This document shows, in pieces, positions 47,201 through 59,200 of a stretch of 64,000 bases of DNA. The notes under the pieces were generated by a model that was not told the DNA's origin, searched no databases, and saw nothing but the letters and a program-made list of their open reading frames with translations. The DNA comes from Castor canadensis (taxonomy: Eukaryota; Chordata; Mammalia; Rodentia; Castoridae): the NCBI RefSeq assembly GCF_047511655.1, contig NC_133392.1, forward strand, positions 161,686,542-161,750,541. Reading direction: 5' to 3'. The position numbers and the translations under genes were made by a program. The number at the start of each line of letters is the position of its first letter. Positions within the stretch are counted from its first letter, which is position 1.

Positions 47201-50200
47201 GTGAGCCACTGCATCTGGCCTCCATACTCACTTTGAATGACACTTTCTCTGGGTGTAGAATTCTAGGTTGACAAGTTTTTGTTTTTCCCTCAACCACTGT
47301 ATTGCTTTCCGGCTTGCATTATTTCTGATGAAAAGGCTACTCTGTTCCTATTTTTGTTCCTCTCTCTGTAAAGTTTCTTCTTTTTCTGACTGCCTTGGTG
47401 AGTTTCTCTTTGGTTCACAGTAGTTTAGCTATGGTTAGTCTGATGGGGCATGTGTGCATGTGGCATGTGGAGAGAGAAAGAGAGAATATATTTTGGTATT
47501 TGCATGTTTGGGGTCCTCTGCAGGGTTTTTTTGGCTGTATTATCTTTCACTAATTTTGGAAAGTAGCCACCATCTTTCCAAATATTTCTTGTGTCCCCTT
47601 CTGTCTGCATCTCTGCTTCTGTCTTTCTCTATATATAGCTCTCTTCTTTTCCCATGAGGGGTCACTATAAAAGAGCAAGGCCAGCCTGACCTCGCACTAT
47701 CAGCTTCCAATACCATGTGCTAAGTAAACTTCTTTTCTTTATAAAGCAGCCAGCCCTTGGTATTTTGTTATAGCAACAGAAATGCACTCCACTCGTGGCA
47801 GATTGCTGTTGCTAATTACTACTGGCTTCATGCTGGATGGAGACGGGGGCTTGGTGTATCTGGCTGGTCTCAGCCACAGGCAGGCCTGGTGTGCCTTGGT
47901 CTCTGAACTGGAGTCTCTCAGTGTCCCTGCCCCTGTCTCCACATCAGCCAAATGCCTGAATTCCCTGCCTCCCGAGTGGTAGCAGACATCTCCTCGGGGT
48001 CAGTCTGGGTTCCTGGGCCCACAGGATCCTCTCTCCTTTATGGGCTGAGGTCTCTTATTTCTGCCCTCCTGCATAGCCTGGGGTCTGCCTGGACCCTGGG
48101 CATGAGAGGCCTCCCCTCCCCCCAGCAGTTTATGGCCTTGCTTCCTACAGGAAGAGTCTGGGCAGGAGCAGCTTCACGCTGTGGCACCAGCAAGGTGGAA
48201 GAAACCCATGTTCTCTTGGGGCTGTCCTTGGCTTCGGGAGAAAGCAGAACTACTTCTCCTTGGATTTTTATGCTCATGTTTAACTGAATAAAGTACCAGG
48301 CGAGTCAACACCATTCTCTCCAAGATAACACAAGCATTTGGAACAGTCTCTCGTCTCACCCACCCCCGTCCCGTTCACAAGTTACTGTGCTGCTTCCGCC
48401 CTGTGCTCCCCACGTCCTCGTCCACCCTTCTTACAGCTCAGCGGTCCTATGACATAATGTTTCACCTTTCTGGAACACATGCTTTGGAGCCCCCATTCAA
48501 AGTGTGAATATAGAGCCAGGTGCTGGTGGCTCAGGCCTGTAATCCTAGCTACTCAGGAGGCAGAAATCAGAAGGTCACAGTTCAAAGCCAGCCCAGGCAA
48601 ATAGTTTGCAAGACCATATCTCAAAAAAAAGAAAAAAAAAATCACTGAAAGAGCTGGTGGAGTGGCTCAATGTATAGGCCCTGAGTTCAAACCCCAGTAC
48701 AGCAAAAAAAAAAAAAAAGTGTGGATTTGGGCTAGGGACATAAGTGACAGCTGAGAGCCGGATGGAAATCACAAACTCAGGGCCCAGCCCAGACCTGCAG
48801 GATGGAGCCAGCGCTCAGCAAGGATTCCAGACGGGTCACGCAGAAAGCGCTGCTTACTGAGTTTCCCTTATAATCAGAATAACCAAAAGCAGTTGTAAAC
48901 AGCGCTGTCTCTCTGCTTGGAGGCCTTAAAATGCCATGGGCTGCTGGGTAGCTTCAGAAAGATACATTTATTTTCTCATGGTCCTGGACAGCAGGAGTCC
49001 ACGATCAAGGTGCTGGCTGCTTGGGTTCCTGGTATTGGCTGCCTTCTCACTGTGTCCACACATGGTGGAGAGGACAAATGCTGGTGTCTTTCCTTCTTTT
49101 CATGGGGACATCATCTCTACCTTATGTCTTTATCACCACTCACAGGCCCCAACTCCAAATCAGTCCACTTGGGGTGGACACCAACATCCAGTCCATCACA
49201 AGCCCCAACCAAGCTGGGATCCAGGAATCTTCTAGGGGAAAACCTGGGAACCTACACAACCAGGGCTTTCAGGTCTTTTTGTGTTCACACACGGGAACCC
49301 TGCTTTAAAATCCCGTATCAGCAGCAAACTCTGAGCTGAGAAAGGCTTCCCCTGAGAAAATGTGTTTGTTACCATCAGGCTCCTTGGGACACTACCAGCC
49401 TGGGACCGCTTCAACTGGTTCTTAGCATGAGTTTCCTTGGCCACAGGAAACATTCCCACACCTGCCTGGCAACCAGCCTGGATTTACAGTCTCAGGGGAG
49501 GATAGGTTTTCTTCCATCCATTGTAGCTTTTGTTTTTCAGAGGGGGATGGGGGAGAAGAGATAGATAGACAGAGGTAGAGAGAGGAAACTTGAATTACTA
49601 AAATCAAGGTATTTTTCAAGTCCAGCGTTTGGAGACCTTTAGGAGGAAAAAAACTTTAGAAAAACAAAACTTTTAGGGAGAAAGTCAAAACGTTCTTTAA
49701 ATACAGAGTCTGTTAAAATAGTTGGCATATTACAGAAGTTATTTAAGCAAATGCAAAAGAACAAAAAGAAGATATGTCAGTTGGGTATTGAGCAAAACTA
49801 CTTTCTGGAAAACATCCCTGTGGCGTCTGCTTACTGTGCTGCTGGGTGGTCACATTTTAGCCTCAGAAACACCTGTCTCCATGCAGCCTTTCTGCCCAAG
49901 GGGGCTTACTGCCTCGCTTCTCCAAGTAAGAGGAGACATATTAAGTGACAATATGAGAGCCAGAAGTTCAAACTCTGCCTCCTGCCAGGGACATGACCTT
50001 GGGTGTGTCACCCCCTCTTCCCATCAGTTTTGTCAAACTGGAAGCTGCTTGGGGCATTAATGAGACATTGTAAGTGAAGTGGAAAGATGTGCCTATCTCC
50101 TGATAACCCCCCAGGACCTCCCCCCAGCAGGAAGCTTGTGGCAGTCCGTGTTGAGGGTGTGGGAGGCGCAACCTTGTCTCTTTACTTTCTGGACCAGAGA

Positions 50201-53200
50201 CACACAGAGGCAAGCCAGGCTCTCCCAGCGTCTCCCTCTACTTGCCCTTTCTGGCGCTATCATTCCATCCCATCAAACTGGGTACCCAGTTGGTTTCATG
50301 TTCTTTCTGCATGAAGACACCTTAGTTTTTGTTACAGCACATCTGGTGGAGACAAATGCTCTCAGCTTTTGTCTGAGGAATATATTTTTCCTGGACACAC
50401 AATTCTAAGCTGATAATTTTTTGGTTTTCTTCCAAGCACATGAAGAGCCTATTCCATCCTCTCCTGGCCACCATTGTTCCTGTGAGAAGTGAGCCATCCA
50501 TCCATCCATCCATCTGCAGTTCCTCTGAATTCAATGTGTTTTTCCCTCTCTGCCTGCTTCGAAGAATTTCTCTTTATCTTTAGTTCTCAGTAGTCTGACT
50601 GCATACTAATCTTGCTTCAGATACACTGAGCTCCTTCGATGTCTACATTTATGTCGTTTAACCAAATCTGAAAAATTCTTAGCCTTGACCTATTGAAAGG
50701 TTGCTCTCTGGAACTCTAGATAAATATATGTTAGTGAATTAATAAATATTCTTCCACAGGTCTCAGATCCTGTGTTCTTTAAGTAAACAATATTGTACAA
50801 TTTTAGGAAAACTGTATTTACTGAATTATTGTAAGAGAGTTCCCATGTGCCCCACATCCTGTATTATTAGGATTTTATGTTCATATGAAACACTTCTCAC
50901 AAGCAGTGAGCCATTATTTACTTGTTACTGTTGACTCCATTGTGCATTGGTTGAGCCCAGACTTTATTCCTTCATGCCGTCTTTCCGTTCCAGGATCTAC
51001 CAAGACCCTTGTAGCATTTGACTGTCATGTCCCCGAGAGTCCTCTTGACTGCTTACCATGGTTTCTCAAACTTTTTATTGTTTTGCATTTTTTTAAGTGT
51101 TCTTGGCAGTTTTGAGGATCACTGGCCAGGCATTTTGTAGAATGTCCCTTAATTAGGACTTGTTTGATTTGATTAGACCAGGGTGACATGCTGGGGGAGA
51201 AAGAGCACAAATCAAGAAAACAAATTTTCACTGTTGATGTCAAACTCAATCACATGACTTGAAGTAGTATTTGTCAGGTCTCTGCATTGCACTGTCACCT
51301 TTTTTCTCCTTGGCCTTCCTCTTTGGGAGGAAGTCACTATGACAGCAAATCTTGTAGGAGTAAGCAGTGGTTCTCTCATCCTTCGTGGCAGAAGTTCCAC
51401 ATACGGCATTTGCAATTCCTCTGAATGAGAGATTTGTCTCTTTCTCTTATTTATTCATTCAGTGCTTTTATGCCAGTGTGGACCTATGGCTATTTGTATT
51501 TTGGGTTGTTCTTATTTGTTGCCCAGGCTGCTCCAACTCTGGCCATTGGGAGCTCTGTCAGCACCTTCTGTGACTCTGACAGATCCCCATCATTGTGGAC
51601 TTGGTTTGTGGAGTGGGGTAGGGTTACCACTTTCTTATTTTTTGGCACTATAAATGCCCTGAGCTCATCTTGTATATTTCCTGTTCCCTTTGTAGGATCA
51701 ACTGTTCTTCCAAAGAGCTCTGGTTCCTTTCATTGGATATTTGAGTGGGAACCTAAGATCTGGATATAAGGGGTACTCATTGCCAGTTAAAGACTTTTGT
51801 CACTTATGTTCTCACTCAGCTGGTGGAGCAAGGTGTGTGTGTGTGTACATATGTGTACACATGCACATGTCTGTAAATACTTCTGTCGGTAATTGCATCT
51901 ACAGTGAGCTAAGCATGAGCTGACTCTGATGTCTCCATTTCTGTCTGCGGTGAGTTACGTGTGAACTTACAGTGACATCTCCAACTCCAACCATCACTAG
52001 ACACTCGTACCTGCTTCCTCCTTGCCTGTAGCTTCCCCGCTGCAGCAGTGATAAGCCTGGCCATCTCCCACCCATCACTTCCTTGTTCAATTACAATGTA
52101 CGTGTGTGACATTTCAGAATTATTAGCTGGGTTCCCATGGGGAACAACTTTACCAACTACAGTACAGCACTATGTACAGTTCCTTTTGACTTCAGTCTCA
52201 AAGGCTCTGCTCTTGTGCAGAGTTACTTAGTCCAGCACCTATTCCCCAAGGCTTTTCTGTAGGATTATTTCATACATTTGTGACACATTTAGATTCTCAT
52301 TTTGCATTTTCTTCTGGGATCCCCTGTTCTCCTAAATCACATTTTTAACTTCCATACAGTAAGATTTTTGTGTGTGTCATGAAGTTCTGTGGTTTTTTTC
52401 TTTTTTGTTGGCAGTACTGGGGTTTGAACTCAGGACCTACACCTTGAGCCACTCCACCAGCCCTTTGTGTGTGTGTGTGTGTGTGTGTGATGGGTCTTTT
52501 CGAGATAGGATCTTGCAAACTATTTGCCCAGGCTGGCTTCAAACAACAATTCTTCAGATTTTCTGCCTCCTGAGTAAATAGGATTACAGATGTGAGCCAC
52601 CGGCACCCAGCTACTTCTGTGGGTTTTAATAAGTTCTTAATACCTTGTATTCACCATTACAATACCATACAGAACAGTTTGCTGGCTTAAAACAATCCCT
52701 TGTGCTTTACCTATTCAATCTCCCTCCCCAGATTCTCAGCAACCACTGTTTACCTTCTCTATTCTTTTTTTCCAGGATATCACACAATCGGAGTTACACA
52801 ATGTGCAGCCTTTTCTGACTGCCTTTCCCCACCACTTAGCAATATATGTATAAGATTCATCTAAGTCTTTTTGTTTTGTTTTGTTGTTTTTGAGGCAGGG
52901 CTAGAACTTGCTATGTCATCCAGGCTGGCCTCGAACTCAAGATCCTCCTGCCTCTGCCTCCTGAGTGCTGAGATTACAGGCATGAACTGCCATACCCAGT
53001 GGGTTGCTTGTTTTCTTCTTGTTGTGTTTGAAGTGTTCTCTGTACACTTTTAATGAAGTGTTTTGCCAGACACATGTTTTGCATGTATTTTCTTTCACTT
53101 TCTGACTGCATTCTCTTAACAGGTCTTTCCCAGAACTGAAGTTTTAATTCTTAATAACATCTAACATCAATTTTCTTCTTTTGAATCATGCAATTTGGAG

Positions 53201-56200
53201 TTAATTTGTGCAAGCTGTAAGTCTATGTCTTGACTTATTTTTGTGGGGCGATGTCCAATTGTCCCGGTACTCCTTGGAAAGGCCACACTCTCCCACCGGA
53301 TTGCCTCTGCTCCTTTGTCAACACCAGCTGGCTGCACTTGAACATCTATGCCTGGCTCTCTGTTCCGATGCTTTTTTCTCTGTGTCTCTTCTTTCACCAG
53401 CACACTGCTGTGTAATAACTTGTAGGTGGGCAGTAAGTCTTGTAACCAAGTAGTGTGACTTCTAACTTCATTCTTCACTGTTGTGTTGTCTAGTCTACAT
53501 CTTTGCCTTTCCATGCAAATTTTACTATAAGTTTGTCTATATCAAAAGACAGTTGCTGAGATTTTGATTGGAATTGTGTTAAATCTGTAGATCAAGTTGG
53601 GAAGAAATAACGTCATGATAATATTAAGTTTCCAATCCATGGACATAGACCATCTCTGCTCATTTAGATACAGCAGGGTTTTGAATTGAATCTTACAGTT
53701 TTTCACAGACAGATGCTATGTGTGTTTGTCAGATTTATCCCCAGACCTTTACTTGTTAGGCACTATGACAGATAGATAAACAGACAGACAAATAGGTAGA
53801 TAATAGATGACTGATAGATAATAGATAGATGATTGATAGATACAGATAGATAATAGATGATAAGATAGATGATAGATAATAAATGATAGATAAAAAGATG
53901 ATGGATGGATAGAGGATAGGTAATAGATAGGTGACTGATAGATAATAGATGATAGATAGATAGATAGGTAGACAGATGATAGATAGATAGATGATAGATA
54001 CAGATGGTTGATACAGTTTTTTTGTTTTTTTGAGACAGAGTCTCAATGTAGCCCAGCTGGCCTCAAACTCATGACCCTCTGCCTCAGCCCCCAGAGTGCT
54101 GGGTTAGGTGCTCTTATAAGTGGCATTATTTCTCTGTCAGATCCCAGTTGTTCATTGGGTGTGCACAAGAAAACAACTGGTCTTTCTGTGTTAACCAAGG
54201 TGACCTTGCTGCACTCTCTTGTTAGTTGCAGCAGGGTTTTGTTGATTCTTTGGGACTCTCTACATAACGATGGTGCCATTTGCAAACAGAGTCAGCTGGT
54301 TTCCTCTCTGGCTGCTAGCACATCCGTTTTCTTTTCTCACCTTATGAAACCAGTAGGACTTCTAGCATGATGGCAACGGAGTGGTGAAGAAGGGCATCCT
54401 AGCCTTGTCCTGGTCTTCGGGCCAGCTCTCCAGCTCTGGCCACTACCTGTGACGTCACCTCAGGCAATTCTGTTTGTTTTTGAGATGGGGGTTCACAAAT
54501 AGTCCGGGCTGTTCTCCAACTTGAGATCCTCCTGCCTCAGGCTTCCGAGTGCTGGGGTTACATCATGCCCAGCTAGCTCTAAGTTTTTGAAGCTGTTTCC
54601 CTCTGTGTGGTTTAATTCCTTCTCCTTTGTGTTCTAGTTTGGGTAATCTTGCTGACCTACGCGCGCTGCTGCTGCTGATTCTTTTGCGGGGTTCAGTGCG
54701 CCGTCACCCTTGCAGCACACTTTCTTCACTTCTTGTGAGTCATTTCCATCTCGCTCTTTTCTCTAGCTTCCGTTTACCTAACCCGCCAGGTATCTGTTCA
54801 CGTTTCCCAACTTTTCTGCAAGACTCTTTAACTTAATGATCATAGCCAATGCAAAGACTTGTCTGCTGGTGGTGACAACTGGGTCATCCATGAGTTCACT
54901 TCAGGTGCCACCACCATGCCCTCTGTGAACACCCATGAGTAAGAGTTGTGGGTGGGTGCAGACACCCCTCCTCTGCCCCCCCAAACCCCCCGTGTCCTGC
55001 CCCCCAGCCTGCAGAGGTGCATATCACTGAAATTCCTCCAGCTTGTGAATGGCCTTGTGGCCTGGGTCCTTCCTATGGGATGGGCTCATCCATTTCTGGA
55101 ATCTGATTTGTTTAGGTTTCTTTATGTCCCCAGATCCCTGGTGAGTTTCTAAAACCTCTCGAGTGGTTTCCTCTCCAGTTTGTTCACCTTGGTAGGGTGG
55201 GAGCCAGTCTGCAGAAACCTTTTTTCCTTCTTGTCACCTCTTTGGCTGGAGGGCACATGTCCTTTGTCCACTTTCACTGAGATTGTGACATCTAGGGTCT
55301 ACCGTCTCATCCCAAAGGTCTGGATATCTGAGATTGGTAAACATGGAGGGACAACCAAGGGCCAATACCCTCTCACCCTTTCGATCTGTTTCTGACCTGG
55401 GGGTGCCCCTCTTTTCCCTACAGCTCAGACCAGACTTTGGGGGATTTCCATCAAAGTGGGTGCTTCCACCAGATTTGGTGTGGGGCAGAGGGCTCCAAGG
55501 GAGCAGGGTCCAACATCTGCCTCATATCTGAGCCCCAGTGCCCAGCCCTGGATCTGGCTTGTAAAATCATCTCATGTTGGATTAATGACCCTTTGAATGG
55601 CAGGCCCTAGGGAGTAACCAACATGTTCAGGCTCCCAGAACCTTCTATGCTGCCTCTGTGCCTGGGACTGCACAGACCTGCCCCGTCCCCTCCTCCCTAC
55701 AGGTCTGTATACTTGGCAGTAGCCCGGCCTGACTTGCCCTCTCCCTGGGCCTGGGGTTCCCCCTTCTATCTCCCATGCACCACTCCAGGTGGTTGACAAC
55801 CTGTCCCAGAAGACCCAGATGCTGACAAGGCAGTGCCCCCCTCCCCTGAATGTAGGAGGGATGGGGAAGGTGCGAGGCAGAGGAGGGGGGAGTGGAGTGG
55901 GGGAAGAGGTTGCCAGCGGGGAAGCTGTCTCCATGCAAAGGGGCTGCTTTCCCCTGATTGAGCCAATTATCCTACAGTGGTGGGACTGTAGGAACTGCTC
56001 ACCTTGTGTGGGTCTGGCCCTAGAAGGAGTGTGGAGCCTGGGGTGGGGGGAACTCCTTCCCTAGAGGGAAACAGCAGAAGACTCAGTTTTGTAGTGAGCC
56101 GGTCTGCTCACGTCTTGGTTCCCTGGTGACCAGCCCTCACTGTGGAGTGGGGATGGCAATCCCAACACTGTAGGGAAACACCACTCCTGGTCCAAGTAGG

Positions 56201-59200
56201 CCCTAGGGCCTAGAGAGCCGGGCTGGAAGGAGCTGAGTGCTGTGTTTCTCTCCAGGGAAGCAGCTGCCCCCCTTTATTAGCCGGCTGCGCTTCTCACAGG
56301 AAGAGAGGACCGTTGTAAAACGAGAATCCCGAGGTAGCCTTTGCCTTCCCTGCCAGACAGCCCCAAGGAGGTGGGCTCCTGGCCTGAGGCGGGCGGGGAC
56401 TCCGTGGAGGGACAGGGAGCCCTCCCACGTGCACAGGAGGGTGGGGAGCAGAGGACAGTGGCAGAAAGGCGGCCAGCCTCAGCCCTGGGGGGCCTGAGTG
56501 GCTGTGGGAAGTCAGTGGAGGCAGAGGGTGTTGAAGGAATTGCCAGGTCACTGCAAGGGTCAGGTAACATCAGAAGTCACTATGGCTTAAGGACTCACTG
56601 GAGAAGGATCACAGGGCTGTGCTTCAGACCTACCCTCCAGGCCAAGGCTAGACCACCCATGGGGGTGGGGATGGGGTTGAGGCCAAGGCCCTCCCAACCC
56701 GGCGGTATGCCACGCCCACCAGGCTTTGCCCCACCCACCCAGGCCCGTGCCCCGCCCCACTCAGCCCCTCCAGGCATTGACACCACTAATTGTTCGCAGC
56801 CACCAAAGAGTCCTCCCAGGACACTGATGTCTGCACCACTCCTGGCTGCGTGATGGCAGGTAAGCCCCTCACCCATGCCCGCCCCACAGCGCTGCTTATG
56901 GGCTGGGGGCCTAGCTCTGCTCCCCATCACTCCCACTGCCCCAGATCCGGCTGCTGAGCACCCGGGGCTCCGTGTGCAGTTAGAGGCAACAAGGCCAAAT
57001 GGGCAGACACCCTTACTTCATGTCTTCTCCCAGGAAGACGTAAACTGGGGGCCATAGACTGCAGTTTGCAGATGGCAAAGCTGTGAAAACGGTGGGAAGA
57101 AACACTCGTGGATACATTCAGAAATGTGGTTCTCCTGCCCGTGTTGGGTACCAGTAACCCATGGTGACATTTTCCCAAGATCCCTTGGACAAAGGGTCCA
57201 AGGCCAGGACAAGCAACAGAATGTAAGGGTAGAATATCTAGCGTGGCCACCCAGTTGAGAGCATTTAGCTGGGAGCCTTAGGCCCCCTAGTCCCATCAAA
57301 CACTGTCCCCTTGCTCAGAAAACACACCACCAGATGGTAGATAAGAGCTGCCCTCCCCCAGCAAAAAGGCCCTGTCCAGGAGCCAGGAGCTGCACCACCA
57401 GCTGAGCTCTTCTGTGAGCAGAGCACCGTCTCTACCCACGGCCTTAGTCTTCAGGTCAGATTTCTGGTATCCCCAGAAACCAGGCCAGGAGAAGCCACAA
57501 GGGTTCAAGGTCCTGTGGTTAATAAGTGGCAGCCTTAACACTGAACTCACTTGAATGATTCCCTCTTGGTTCCAGGTTCACTGCAGCTGAGAGAGGGTGA
57601 CTAACCCTCCCAAGGGCACACGGCTGCCCATGAAATCTCTGATAGGCTGTCCCCAGAGCTAGAGGCTGTCTGTTAGGCCTAGAGACAGTGTCAGGCTGTC
57701 CACAACTAGGGCTTCCTCTTCCTCTCCACCCCCTGGGAATGAGCAGCAGCCAGGATCCTACAGAACATGGACCCATCTAAGGAGCCATGTGACGACTTCT
57801 ACCAGTACGCGTGTGGAGGCTGGCTGCAGCACCATGTGATCCCCGAGACCAACTCCCGGTACAGCGTCTTCGACATCCTTCGGGATGAGCTGGAGGTCAT
57901 CCTCAAAGGTGGCCACCTCCTCGGGGGCTGTAGCAGGGTCAAGCTGGGTGCCTGCCCCGCTTCTGGGTAGCAGTGTCAGTGGGGACATCACTGGGCTGGA
58001 AGATACAGCCGGCAGGGCCTCACCCCGGCGTGTCTCTGGGCAGCCTCAGGCCTCCTCAGTGTCCCAGAGGAGAAGGTACAGGCCCAGAAGCAGCAGGGAG
58101 GGTCCATCTCTCACCAGGTGCTGCAGGGGCACATGGGCCATTGACTTGGACCCCACAGAAGTCACCTCTGTCCAACCTCTCCTCTGCCCACAGGGGTGCT
58201 GGAGAAGTCCTCTGCCAAAGACCGGCCAGCTGTGGAGAAGGCCAAGATGCTGTACCGCTCCTGCATGAACGAGAGTGAGTCGGCTGAGGGCGGGTAGCCC
58301 ACGGGCTGCCCCTGCCAGGATCCAGTCCAGCACCACACCCTGCAGCGGCCCTGAAGCACCGCAAGGTGGAGCGGGCACTGCTCACGGCCCCCACTGTGTG
58401 CTGTGTGCTGTGCCCCCACCTGGCCCAGGTTCAGGCTTCCTATGGGGTGCAGGCTTATTGCTTGCCAGCTGCCCCGTGCCTGATCACACCCAGGCTGTGC
58501 TCTGTCCAGGCAACACAATGCCGGTGGGGTGTGTGCCTGGGAACCCAGGCAATGTCATGTGTGCACATGTATGTGTACATGTGCATGTTATGTGTATATG
58601 CAATGTGTGCGTGCACCTGTTTGTGTATTGTGGGTACATGTGTTTATGTACGTATACAAGTATGTGTGTATACTGTGCATGTGTGTGTGTATATGCATTA
58701 TGCATGTATATTTATGTGTAATGTGTATATGTCTGTATCCTATGCATTGTTACACGTGTCCGTGTCTATGAGCTTGTGTGTGTTTAATATGTGTGTGCAT
58801 ATATTCAGGTGTGTATCACTGCATGTATGTGCATTGTGTGTGTTGTGTGGTGTGTATGTACACACAGGGCTGTGTGGACATGTGTTATGTATATGTGTAT
58901 ATGTGTCTTGTGTGCATGTCTGTGTGTACATGTGTGTGTGGATGTGTGTGTATCACAGGGAAGATTTTTGGGGCTTTGGTTCCTATTAAAAGGATTTTCA
59001 TGCTTGGGGCACCCCTGAGCCAGAGCCTCTGAAACCCTCTGCTTCAGGGTTTGCAGCCCAAGTGATTGTGCTGCCCTGAGAAGATCACTACCATCCTTCT
59101 AGGACCAGGGTTCAGGGCCACCTGTTTTCCTGGGTGTGTCCAAGAGGGCGGAAGGTGTCTCAAGTATACTGACAATGGGACTCATGGGGACCCCAGCTTT

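Larger units (their letters stand above)
52640..54415 (-). mobile_element. L1 3' region, antisense to MMEL1, interrupted by SINEs and a GATA repeat
   Basis: TTCACCATTACAATACCATA opens the reversed 3' UTR. ORF2-type blocks follow: GATTGCCTCTGCTCCTTTGTC, TTTCCATGCAAATTTTAC, GCTGAGATTTTGATTGGAAT and TAGATCAAGTTGGGAAG, then GGGCATCCTAGCCTTGTCCT. Reversed B1 copies at 52870-53000 and 54015-54110 and a GATA microsatellite at 53768-54008 break it up. Confidence 0.8.
42672..56255 (+). other. First coding intron of MMEL1
   Basis: The 13.6-kb intron is full of antisense L1-related pieces, SINEs, MIRs and microsatellites. The stretches 42.7-44.2, 44.8-45.6 and 54.6-56.2 kb hold nothing I can name; 44.8-45.2 kb is AT-rich and may be another old LINE. 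Confidence 0.7.

Noticed and set aside
53756-54046. Ile/Tyr/Ser-rich minus-strand frame
   Set aside because: It is produced by the GATA repeat.
58366-58989. 207-codon plus-strand frame rich in Cys, Val and Tyr
   Set aside because: It is a translation of the TG/TATG-rich repeat with no complex sequence.
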